This document shows positions 19,978-26,764 of a stretch of 64,000 nt of DNA, piece after piece. Every line of letters begins with the position of its first letter. Within the stretch, counting starts at the first letter, position 1. Source of the stretch: Hyphomicrobiales bacterium (GTDB lineage Bacteria > Pseudomonadota > Alphaproteobacteria > Rhizobiales > Beijerinckiaceae). Both the position numbers and the translations under genes were made by a program. The notes below the pieces were generated by a model. It worked only from the letters and a program-made list of their open reading frames with translations. It had not been told where the DNA came from and did no database searches. The stretch lies in NCBI GenBank assembly GCA_900473415.1, contig UCLR01000009.1, forward strand, positions 186,001 through 250,000, read 5' to 3'.

Positions 19978-21372
19978 ATGTCCGCGCAGGTGAGGCCTCA
20001 ACGTCGCCTTTCGCTCCCGGCACGGCCGGCCTTCGGCATGCGACTCCGCTCTGCGACGACCACGATCATTGCGATCGGCGTCGTAGCGGTTGCGATCGTG
20101 CTCGCCGCCTGGACCAACCGCCAGGCGCGGCAGATGGCCGATCGCGTCTCCCACGCCATCGAAACCCGCGAGCGGGCCGAACGGTTCCTCGGCCGCATCC
20201 GCGACGCCGAGACGGGCCAGCGCGGCTATCTGCTGACCGGCCAGGCGGTCTATCTCGAGCCCTTCACCGAGGGGCGGGCGGCGGCCGGACCCGAGCTCGA
20301 CATCCTGGCTGCGCTGGTCGAGGCGGATCCCTTCCAGAAGGAGCGCGTCGCAAAGCTGCGCGAGGCGATGCGCACCAAGTTCGAGGAACTCGACCGCACC
20401 ATCGCGCTCACGCGGGCCGGGCGCCGCGACGATGCGCTCGCCCTCGTGCGCGATGAGAGCGGTAGCGCGGCGATGAGCCGGCTGCGCGACACGGTGCAAG
20501 AGATCCAGCAGAGCGAGAATATCCGCCTGATGTCGCTTTATCGCCGCGAGGAACGCCGCCGCCTCTGGGGCTCGGGCATCATCGTCGTGGCGCTGGCCGG
20601 GCTTGCCTTCGCCGCCTGGCAGCAGCTGCGGCGCCGCCAGCGTCGCAGCGTCCAGCTCGCCATGACCAATGCCGAGCTGGAGCGGATCGTCACTGAACGG
20701 ACGCACCAGCTCGAGAGCGAGCGGCTGCGGATCGAAGCGCTGCTGCGCGACGTCAACCACCGCGTCGGCAACAACCTCGCCATGGTCTCGGCTCTGCTCA
20801 GCGTGCAGGGTCGGCAGACGCGCGAGCCGGCGGTCAAGGCTGCGCTGGCCCAGGCACAGTCCCGCATTCAGGCGATTGCGGCGGGCCAGCGGCGCCTGCG
20901 CCTCGACATCGAGACCGACGAGATCGAGGCTCGCGCCTATATGGAAGATCTCCTGGCCGAGATCGGCAAGACGGCGGAAGGCCGACCGATCGGGATCGAG
21001 CTGGACATGGAAGCGATCCGGTTGCCGGGCCGCGACGCTGTGTCCTTCGTCGTCATCGTCAATGAGCTCGTGACCAACGCCATCAAGCATGCCTTTCCAG
21101 GCGGCATGTCCGGGCAGATCACGATTCGGCTTGCCTGGAGCGAAAACGAAGGCACGCCGGCGCTCGCTCTGGCGATCGAGGATGACGGCGTCGGCATGCC
21201 GGCCGAGATCGAGAGCAAGGGGCTGGGCCAGACGGTGATCGCGAGTCTGCTGCGCAGCATGCGGGCGACGATGCGGTCGGAACCCCTGCAGGAAGGCACC
21301 GAACGACCCGGCACCCGCGTGATCGTAATTTTCCCGAAGCGCGAAAGCCCGGCGACCCAGGCGGAAGGCTGA
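19978..21372 (+). CDS. CHASE3-domain sensor histidine kinase, HisKA_2 (HRxxN) type
   Basis: The 464-residue membrane kinase starts with a span (about 24-43). A periplasmic CHASE3 domain follows ('RIRDAETGQRGYLLTGQAVYLEPF'), then a second span (about 200-222) and a coiled linker. The HisKA_2 box is 'VNHRVGNNLAMVSALL', with the phospho-accepting His. The ATPase domain looks intact: N-box 'NELVTNAIKHAF', G1 'EDDGVGMP' and a G2-like 'GLGQTVI'. HRxxN kinases commonly feed PhyR in the alphaproteobacterial stress response. The ATG at 19978 is one of several possible starts (TTG 19942, ATG 20038). A lone receiver gene ends just downstream on the other strand. Confidence 0.88.
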   Translation: MSAQVRPQRRLSLPARPAFGMRLRSATTTIIAIGVVAVAIVLAAWTNRQARQMADRVSHAIETRERAERFLGRIRDAETGQRGYLLTGQAVYLEPFTEGRAAAGPELDILAALVEADPFQKERVAKLREAMRTKFEELDRTIALTRAGRRDDALALVRDESGSAAMSRLRDTVQEIQQSENIRLMSLYRREERRRLWGSGIIVVALAGLAFAAWQQLRRRQRRSVQLAMTNAELERIVTERTHQLESERLRIEALLRDVNHRVGNNLAMVSALLSVQGRQTREPAVKAALAQAQSRIQAIAAGQRRLRLDIETDEIEARAYMEDLLAEIGKTAEGRPIGIELDMEAIRLPGRDAVSFVVIVNELVTNAIKHAFPGGMSGQITIRLAWSENEGTPALALAIEDDGVGMPAEIESKGLGQTVIASLLRSMRATMRSEPLQEGTERPGTRVIVIFPKRESPATQAEG

Positions 21373-21415
21373 AATCGGGCCGCGAAGCGGCCGGGTCTCG
21401 AGCCGTCTTCGCGCC

Positions 21416-21787
21416 TCAGGCGGTCTTGGCGCGGGCCGTGCCGACGGCGGCCAGCACGAAGGCGACGATCTCGCGGGTCGAGAAGGGTTTGCGCAGGAAG
21501 CGGGCGGTCCTCAGCTGCGGCGGCACCTCGTGCGGCGCAGAGCCGGAGACGAAGGCGATGGGTGTGCCGCGCTTCTGCAGGGCGCTCGCGATGTCATAGG
21601 TCTTGCCGCCGACGACATCGATGTCGAGCAGCGCGCAGGAGAATTTCTTCGTGGCGGCGCGGTTCGCCTCTGCGACCGATTCGACGACGACCAGTTCAGC
21701 CTCGGCGCCGAGCTCCTCCGCCACCGCGGACTCGATGTCCATGGCGATGAAAGGGTCGTCCTCGACGATCAGAACGCTTATGGCCAT
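21416..21787 (-). CDS. Single-domain response regulator
   Basis: The 123-residue product is one receiver domain with no output domain. The acidic pocket is in 'VLIVEDDPFIAMD', the phosphorylated Asp in 'ALLDIDVVGG', the Thr/Ser switch position in 'IAFVSGSA' and the Lys in 'FLRKPF'. The ATG at 21787 is preferred over GTG at 21802 because GAGAAG lies seven bases upstream. It converges on the CHASE3 kinase gene and has its own EcfG-type promoter. Lone receivers near PhyR systems can act as phosphate sinks or intermediates, which is the likely role here (inference). Confidence 0.88.
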   Translation of the reverse strand: MAISVLIVEDDPFIAMDIESAVAEELGAEAELVVVESVAEANRAATKKFSCALLDIDVVGGKTYDIASALQKRGTPIAFVSGSAPHEVPPQLRTARFLRKPFSTREIVAFVLAAVGTARAKTA

Positions 21788-21828
21788 CGACCGGCTTCTC
21801 ACTCACGACAACACTGGCACGCCACCCC

Positions 21829-21853
21829 AACGTGACAGGATTGGTGATGTTCC
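21829..21853 (-). promoter_or_regulatory. EcfG-type promoter motif
   Basis: Read on the minus strand: GGAAC (21853-21849), a 16-base spacer and CGTT (21832-21829). The receiver gene start lies 41 bases downstream. Confidence 0.8.
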
Positions 21854-21945
21854 TGCTCTGGGCCTTCCGCAAGGCCGCAAGCATCGATCTCCGGCCGATC
21901 TTGCCAGAGCGAGGTTAGCAAAAGGTAATTACGATCTGTTGGAGG

Positions 21946-22434
21946 TCAGCGTCGGCGGGTGGGGGGAACCAGGGTCAATTCGAGGCTGTTCACGCCGATG
22001 GCGGCATTGACGCCGCGATGGCCCTGGAAGGGCAGCGGCCGCAGCGTCACGGCGTTGTCGTTGCCGCCGGTCAGGGCGTTGCCGCTGCCGCTGCCGGCCG
22101 TTGACCGGAAGGTGCCGTTCAGCGCGCCGAGCGGAGCGCGGGCATAGGGGCCGTAGGCGCGCCAGGCCATCGTCGCGTTTCCGATGGCTCCAAGATCGAG
22201 CGCGAAGCCTTGCACGATGCCAGTGTAGTGCTGGACCGGCCCGCGCCGGGGGCGGAACCGGCATTCCATCGGCTTGCGCGCCGTGGTGATCGGGGTGAGC
22301 GCGTTGCCGACGGTGCAGGAGAGCCGGCCGGCCGGCGGCTCGCTGCTCTGGGCGGTGGCGGCTACCGGCAGTGCCAGCAGGCCCGTCAGGGTTGCGAGGG
22401 CGGCAAAGGTGGAGCGGGAACGGCCAATTCTCAT
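21946..22434 (-). CDS. DUF992 family secreted protein
   Basis: The 162-residue protein has a clear signal peptide (basic MRIGRSR, hydrophobic core, cleavage after 'VAATAQ'). The mature part fits DUF992: 'GRLSCTVGNA', 'MECRFRPRRGPVQHYTGIV', 'FALDLGAIGNATMAWRAYGP' and a final 'GVNAAIGVNSLELTLV'. Two cysteines could form a disulfide in the periplasm. The function of the family is unknown. The ATG at 22434 has AGGAG seven bases upstream, which beats the longer frame from 22497. It is preceded by an EcfG-type promoter, suggesting an envelope stress role. Confidence 0.82.
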   Translation of the reverse strand: MRIGRSRSTFAALATLTGLLALPVAATAQSSEPPAGRLSCTVGNALTPITTARKPMECRFRPRRGPVQHYTGIVQGFALDLGAIGNATMAWRAYGPYARAPLGALNGTFRSTAGSGSGNALTGGNDNAVTLRPLPFQGHRGVNAAIGVNSLELTLVPPTRRR

Positions 22435-22478
22435 CTCTGACTCCTCGGACCTGCAGACACCGGCAAGCGGCCGGACGG

Positions 22479-22503
22479 AACGCCTCAAGATGCCCATAGT
22501 TCC
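22479..22503 (-). promoter_or_regulatory. EcfG-type promoter motif
   Basis: On the minus strand, GGAAC (22503-22499), a 16-base spacer and CGTT (22482-22479), 44 bases before the DUF992 start. Its -35 element is only eight bases from the -35 of the divergent motif at 22512. Confidence 0.8.
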
Positions 22504-22511
22504 GCGCTAAG

Positions 22512-22537
22512 GGAACCAAAGGGAAGCTTGCCGCGTT
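22512..22537 (+). promoter_or_regulatory. EcfG-type promoter motif
   Basis: GGAAC at 22512-22516, a 17-base spacer and CGTT at 22534-22537, arranged back to back with the promoter for the DUF992 gene. It points at the small ORF starting at 22566. Confidence 0.78.
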
Positions 22538-22565
22538 AACGTCTCATCCTGCCATGGGAAGCACG

Positions 22566-22811
22566 ATGTCCGTGAGTCGCCTGCTTGGGGAAACCCCAAC
22601 ATTCGTCAGCCCGGTCGGAGAGCCGGAGGCGCCGCTTCCGCCGTTCTGGGAACTGGAGGATTTGATCGCGTCAGGCCTCGATCGCGAGGCGGCGCTCATG
22701 GTCATGGCGGCACGACGCGCCGGGCCGCGCCTCGTCGGCGCGCCTGCCCCGGAGGAAACCCTTCGGCTGCGGTTCGAACCCCGCCCGGTCGATCTCGATT
22801 CCAAGAACTGA
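22566..22811 (+). CDS. Small soluble protein (81 aa), unknown, stress-promoter linked
   Basis: This short frame encodes an acidic, proline-containing head ('PVGEPEAPLPPFWELEDLI'), a probable helix ('LDREAALMVMAARRAG') and a basic tail. No family is recognised and there is no membrane span. The ATG at 22566 is chosen because GGGAAG lies four bases upstream and because a transcript from the EcfG-type promoter would leave almost no leader before the alternative ATG at 22554. The promoter placement is the best evidence that it is a gene. Confidence 0.55.
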   Translation: MSVSRLLGETPTFVSPVGEPEAPLPPFWELEDLIASGLDREAALMVMAARRAGPRLVGAPAPEETLRLRFEPRPVDLDSKN

Positions 22812-22859
22812 TTGATCGGTCCGGCGTCGCTGGGTGCGACGCCCTGCCGGAAGGGTTCC

Positions 22860-23024
22860 TCAGCCGTCGAGGGCAGAGGCGCCGGCAATGGTGATGCCGG
22901 TCAGTCCTGCCAGCGCCAGCGAGAGAAACTCCGCGCCGGGCGCTCCGGGTTGCACGATTCCGGAGAAGAGCGCCGTCGCAATCGAAGTTGCCGCGATTGC
23001 TGCTGAAATGCAGGTCATCGCCAT
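22860..23024 (-). CDS. Small hydrophobic membrane protein (54 aa), unknown, stress-promoter linked
   Basis: The product is almost entirely hydrophobic, with two likely spans (about residues 3-22 and 30-50) joined by 'QPGAPGAE'. The ATG at 23024 has a strong ribosome site (GGGAGGGG, five bases away on the minus strand), and an EcfG-type promoter lies 43 bases upstream. These two signals argue for a real gene despite its size. It is separated from phyR by a terminator, so it is an independent unit. No homologous family is recognised from the sequence. Confidence 0.62.
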   Translation of the reverse strand: MAMTCISAAIAATSIATALFSGIVQPGAPGAEFLSLALAGLTGITIAGASALDG

Positions 23025-23067
23025 GTCCACCCCTCCCGCTACCAAACAAGCCCGACCCGACTCGCGC

Positions 23068-23092
23068 AACGCCAAACGACCAGGCTTGTTCC
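23068..23092 (-). promoter_or_regulatory. EcfG-type promoter motif
   Basis: On the minus strand, GGAAC (23092-23088), a 16-base spacer and CGTT (23071-23068). It is placed just after the phyR terminator and 43 bases before the 54-residue membrane protein. Confidence 0.8.
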
Positions 23093-23145
23093 CGAGCTCG
23101 TGCGGGAGGAGCCTATGGAAGAAAAAAGCCTAATGTCTGGATAAA

Positions 23146-23182
23146 GAAAAGCCCGCCTGTGCGGCGGGCTTCGCTATTTTTT
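23146..23182 (-). terminator. Rho-independent terminator after phyR
   Basis: GCCCGCC (23151-23157) pairs with GGCGGGC (23163-23169) around TGTGC. On the minus strand the stem is followed by TTTTCTTTAT, and the other side also has a T-run (ATTTTTT), so it can work in both directions. It ends the phyR transcript. Confidence 0.88.
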
Positions 23183-23195
23183 CCGGGCGCTGCTT

Positions 23196-23990
23196 TCAGG
23201 CGGCCTTGCGGCTCGCGCGGCGGTCAAAAAAGAGCGCCTGGCTGATGGCAGCCTTCACCGCCTCGGGCTGGAACGGCTTGGTGATCAGGAAGGCCGGTTC
23301 CGGCCTGTCGCCGGTCAGGAGCCGCTCCGGATAGGCGGTGATGAAGATCACCGGCACATCGATCGAGGTCAGGATCTCGTTGACGGCGTCGAGGCCCGAG
23401 CTGCCGTCGGCCAACTGGATATCCGCCAGCACCAGCCCGGGGCGCTTCTTCGTGACCAGCGCGATGGCCTCACGCTGCGTGCGGGCGACGCCCGTAACGC
23501 TATGGCCGAGCTCTTCCACCATCGTCTCGATGTCGAGCGCGATGATGGGCTCGTCCTCGATGATCAGCACGTCGGTCGCGACCTGCTCGGCGATCTCCTG
23601 GCCGGCGGTCTGGACGAGCCCGGCAGCCTCCGCCGTCGTCACCTGCATGATCGTCGCGACCTCGTCGATGGAAAACCCTTCGACGGTGCGCAGCAGGAAC
23701 GCCTGGCGGGGTCGCGGCGTTAAGGCTTCGAGGTTGCGCTCGGCGGGCGCACGCGCGAGTTCGACCACCGAGTCTGATGTGTCGAGGCTCGCCGAGGACC
23801 AGAGCTTGAGGAAGATCTGGTAAAGACCAATGCGCGGATCGATTTCGCGCGGGAAGCCCGAAGGGTCGTCGACCAGGGCTTCGAGCATGGCGACCACATA
23901 GGCGTCGCCGCTGGGTTGCGTGCCGCAGAGTGCGCGCGCGAAGCGACGCAGATATGGAAGATGAGGCGCAATTTCTTTCGCGATCGACAT
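23196..23990 (-). CDS. phyR: PhyR, sigma-factor-mimic response regulator of the general stress response
   Basis: PhyR (264 residues) turns on the stress response: when phosphorylated its sigma-like half binds the anti-sigma factor NepR and frees EcfG. The N-terminal ~130 residues resemble ECF sigma regions 2 and 4 ('PYLRRFARALCGTQPSGDAYV', 'LTPRPRQAFLLRTVEGFSIDEVATIM'). The C-terminal receiver shows 'DVLIIEDEPIIALDIE', the phospho-Asp in 'LVLADIQLADG' and the switch 'VIFITAYPE' with Lys in 'LITKPF'. The ATG at 23990 is preferred (AGGGA upstream). It is divergent from nepR-ecfG. No EcfG-type motif is seen upstream of phyR itself. Confidence 0.95.
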   Translation of the reverse strand: MSIAKEIAPHLPYLRRFARALCGTQPSGDAYVVAMLEALVDDPSGFPREIDPRIGLYQIFLKLWSSASLDTSDSVVELARAPAERNLEALTPRPRQAFLLRTVEGFSIDEVATIMQVTTAEAAGLVQTAGQEIAEQVATDVLIIEDEPIIALDIETMVEELGHSVTGVARTQREAIALVTKKRPGLVLADIQLADGSSGLDAVNEILTSIDVPVIFITAYPERLLTGDRPEPAFLITKPFQPEAVKAAISQALFFDRRASRKAA

Positions 23991-24069
23991 TGAAAGCGTC
24001 CCTTTTTTCGTGCTGAAATAATGGCTTAGGATGCGCACCGAACAAAGGGATTTATTTTTGCCTTGTTAT

Positions 24070-24094
24070 GGAACCTTTTGAAATTGGATCGGTT
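24070..24094 (+). promoter_or_regulatory. EcfG-type promoter motif of nepR-ecfG (autoregulation)
   Basis: GGAAC at 24070-24074, 16 bases, then GGTT at 24091-24094 (one change from CGTT; GTT kept). It lies 113 bases before nepR in the gap between the divergent phyR and nepR genes, where autoregulatory EcfG promoters are expected. Confidence 0.7.
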
Positions 24095-24207
24095 ATTAGG
24101 GCGTATTGGTGTCGCCATCGCCACACGGCCCTGGTTTCGCCGCTACAAGAACAATTCCTGGGACGGGCTCGAAAGGGCCGGCCCGGCGGTGGTGCGCGAG
24201 GGCTGAA

Positions 24208-24432
24208 ATGAGCCGTCTGGATACAGCGATGTCGGATCCCGGTGAAGGTTTTGATGACGACTTCGAACTCGTGCTGGATCCGAAGGTTCAGGAATCGATC
24301 GGCCGTTCGCTGAAGGCCCATTACGACGATATCGTCAACGCCCCCGTGCCGGACAAGTTTCTCGTGCTGCTCGCGCAGCTCGAAGCGACGGAGCAGCGCG
24401 CAGCTGGAGCGTCGACCGATGAGTGCAAGTGA
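24208..24432 (+). CDS. nepR: NepR anti-sigma factor
   Basis: NepR (74 residues) holds EcfG inactive until phosphorylated PhyR takes it away. The conserved core is visible as 'QESIGRSLKAHYDDIVNAPVPDKFLVLLAQLE', the two-helix sigma-binding region, flanked by acidic, disordered ends. The ATG at 24208 has GAGGG five bases upstream; the frame extends further up but has no family likeness there. It overlaps ecfG by 14 bases, so translation of the pair is coupled and keeps their amounts matched. (Core quoted in parts: first IGRSLKAHYDD, then NAPVPDKFLVLL.). Confidence 0.93.
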   Translation: MSRLDTAMSDPGEGFDDDFELVLDPKVQESIGRSLKAHYDDIVNAPVPDKFLVLLAQLEATEQRAAGASTDECK

Positions 24433-25042
24433 CTCCAGCCCGAAGTCGGAACCGCGAGCCAAGTCGGAACCGCGAACCGAGGCGCAGGCCAGGGATTTCA
24501 AGGAAGGCCTGATCCGCGAGATTCCGAACCTGCGAGCCTTTGCCGCCTCGCTCTCGGGGTCGATGCAGCTCGCCGACGATCTGGTTCAGGACACGCTGTT
24601 GAAGGCCTGGGGTAATTCCGACAAGTTCGAGCCGGGCACCAGCCTGCGCGCCTGGCTGTTCACCATCCTGCGCAACACCTACTACTCGCTCTACCGCAAG
24701 CGCGGCCGCGAGGTGCAGGACAGCGAGGGCACCTATGCCGAGCGCATGGCGACCCATGGCAACCAGGAAAGCCATCTCGACCTCGCCGATTTCCGCAAGG
24801 CGTTGGCGAAGCTGCCGGAAGAGCAGCGCGAGGTTCTGATCATGGTCGGAGCGACGGGGCTCTCCTATGAGGAGGCCGCGGATATCTGCGGCGTGGCCAT
24901 CGGCACCATCAAGAGCCGGGTCAACCGCGCCCGCACCAAGCTCGCCGAGCTGCTTTCCATCGGCAGCGTCGACGATCTCGGGCCGGATCGCACCAGCGCC
25001 GCTGCGATGCAAAGGGTCGGTTCCGAATCCGTCGGCTCTTGA
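24419..25042 (+). CDS. ecfG: ECF sigma factor EcfG (general stress sigma factor)
   Basis: EcfG (207 residues) directs RNA polymerase to general stress promoters. Region 2 is visible in 'LADDLVQDTLLKAWGN' and 'LRAWLFTILRNTYYSLYRK', and region 4 in 'LPEEQREVLIMVGATGLSYE' followed by 'GTIKSRVNRARTKLAELL', the helix-turn-helix for the -35 element. Its start lies inside nepR, and its stop is 5 bases before the ATG of the sensor kinase. Seven near-perfect target motifs lie within ~7 kb on either side. A divergent 40-residue N-terminal tail rich in Ser/Glu/Arg precedes region 2. Confidence 0.95.
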   Translation: MSASDSSPKSEPRAKSEPRTEAQARDFKEGLIREIPNLRAFAASLSGSMQLADDLVQDTLLKAWGNSDKFEPGTSLRAWLFTILRNTYYSLYRKRGREVQDSEGTYAERMATHGNQESHLDLADFRKALAKLPEEQREVLIMVGATGLSYEEAADICGVAIGTIKSRVNRARTKLAELLSIGSVDDLGPDRTSAAAMQRVGSESVGS

Positions 25043-25047
25043 CGTCG

Positions 25048-26700
25048 ATGCGGCTGGCGCGGTTCACGACGGTCAGAGGGCGGCTTCTGGCCCTGCTGGT
25101 TGCGATTGCCATTCCCGTGGCCTGCGTGACGGCTCTGGCGGCCTTCGCGACCTACCGTGCTGCCGTGGTTGCGATCGAAGTATCGCAGGCGCGCGCGATC
25201 GACGATTTCTCCGTGCGCACGCGCGTCTGGTATCGCAGTGCGCTGCGGGCTCTTCTCGCCTTCGGGACGGTTGCGATCGATCCCCGTCTCGACGCCGCCA
25301 CCTGCGCCGAGACGGGCCGCGCCGCGATGGAGCGGGTCGTCGGTTTCCGGGCCTTCCTGCTGCGGAGCGCAGACGGGCGCCTCTGCGCAGGCTCGATCGC
25401 GAACGGACCTCCTGAGGACGAACTGGCTGGCATCGTCACGCAACTCGCCGCACGACCTCCGACCCCGACCTGGAATGGCGCCGATCTCGGCCGCATCCGC
25501 TACGATCAGGTGACCTTGGGAGGACGGCGCCATCTCGCCATTCTGGTGACGAGCCCGGCCGCGGCGGGGACCGCGCTGCAGCAAGCCCTGCTTCTGGCAG
25601 ATCCCGATCTCCTCGAGAACGTGTTCGATCTCGGTGGCGAGGGCCAAGGCATGAACGTCGCGTTGATAGGTCGCAACACCGGTGTCGTGGTCAGCCGCGG
25701 CGCGAATGACGATGCCTCCTGGCTGCCGGGACGGGATCGCATCCCCGAGGGACGCGAGCGCTGGACCGACTTCAGTCGGGCGGGCGTCGAGCGCGCCTAT
25801 GCGGCGCGCATGGTGGCCGAGCCGGACTTCTACGTCGTGGCGAGCTTCGACCAGGGGCCGGAGCAGGCGGCGCGCATGCAGTTCTACGTCCTGCTGCTGG
25901 CGCCGCTCGTCATGCTCGGCCTGCTTTGCCTGGTCTACCTGCGTGCCATCGACAAGCATTGTATCCGCTGGCTGCGCGGCATCGAGAAGGCGGCTCGGGC
26001 GCGCTCCTCCTCCGAGTCGGCACGGGCCGTGATTGCCCCGGACATGCCGTGCGACATTCGCAGCGTCGCCGAGGCTTTCAACGCCATGGTCGACGAGCAG
26101 CAGGTGCGCCAACGCCGGCTGCAGACCGCGCTCGATGACAACCGCTTCCTGGTGCGCGAGCTGCACCATCGCGTGAAGAACAGCTTGCAGGTCGTGCAGA
26201 GCTATATCGGCCTGACCAAGCGCGACTATCGCGACGAGGCCAGGCTCGCCCTAGCCGATGCCGAATGCCGGGTGCATGTGCTCTCGGCCGCCTATCGCTT
26301 CACCCTGGCGGATGGCGAGATGCAGCCGGTGCGCGTCGATCTCTTCCTCGCCGACGTCGTCACCATGATCACCAATCTGATACGCGGCCGCGACCAGCGC
26401 GTGATCGGCCAGATCGAGACAGCGGCGACGCTTTCGGTCGATCGCATCATCCCGCTCGGCTTCCTGGTGGCGGATGTCGCCTCGCGTGCCTTGCGCGCCT
26501 CGCCCGGCCTCGGAATCACGGTGAGCGTTCTCGATGTCGACGAGGACACCATCGAAGTCGCGCTCGAAGCCGATCGCCCCGTTCCGCATGGCGCGCCGCC
26601 GCGCCTCTTCGCCGGCCTCCTGGTCCAGATCGAGGCCGAGCAGACCGCCGACCCGGATGGGAAGCTGCTGGGTCGCTGGCAAGTCCGGCACGGCCCTTAA
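25048..26700 (+). CDS. PhyK-position sensor histidine kinase with degenerate ATPase domain
   Basis: The 550-residue membrane protein has a first span (about 11-33) and a periplasmic sensing region of ~240 residues. A second span (about 280-300) and a HAMP-like linker follow. The HRxxN phospho-acceptor box is 'ELHHRVKNSLQVVQSYIGLT'. The C-terminal third should be the ATPase domain, but I find neither an N-box like NELVTNAxKHA nor a DxGxG box; 'LGFLVADVASRALRAS' sits in the N-box place. It may therefore be a partner or scaffold rather than an active kinase. A TTG at 25039 overlapping ecfG is an alternative start. Confidence 0.82.
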   Translation: MRLARFTTVRGRLLALLVAIAIPVACVTALAAFATYRAAVVAIEVSQARAIDDFSVRTRVWYRSALRALLAFGTVAIDPRLDAATCAETGRAAMERVVGFRAFLLRSADGRLCAGSIANGPPEDELAGIVTQLAARPPTPTWNGADLGRIRYDQVTLGGRRHLAILVTSPAAAGTALQQALLLADPDLLENVFDLGGEGQGMNVALIGRNTGVVVSRGANDDASWLPGRDRIPEGRERWTDFSRAGVERAYAARMVAEPDFYVVASFDQGPEQAARMQFYVLLLAPLVMLGLLCLVYLRAIDKHCIRWLRGIEKAARARSSSESARAVIAPDMPCDIRSVAEAFNAMVDEQQVRQRRLQTALDDNRFLVRELHHRVKNSLQVVQSYIGLTKRDYRDEARLALADAECRVHVLSAAYRFTLADGEMQPVRVDLFLADVVTMITNLIRGRDQRVIGQIETAATLSVDRIIPLGFLVADVASRALRASPGLGITVSVLDVDEDTIEVALEADRPVPHGAPPRLFAGLLVQIEAEQTADPDGKLLGRWQVRHGP

Positions 26701-26731
26701 GTCCGGCACGGCCCCTGAGCTCGGCGCGGCC
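26681..26731 (+). repeat. Short tandem repeat, 18-base period, across the kinase stop codon
   Basis: AAGTCCGGCACGGCCC occurs at 26681-26696 and again at 26699-26714, and a decayed third copy follows to 26731. The kinase TAA (26698-26700) lies at the junction of the first two copies. Slippage here could change the protein end. Confidence 0.7.
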
Positions 26732-26764
26732 TCGGACGTCCTGCGCGTCCGCCGGATGGCCATC

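Noticed and set aside
23991..24069. An EcfG promoter for phyR
   Set aside because: No GGAAC with a spaced CGTT reads toward phyR in the gap.
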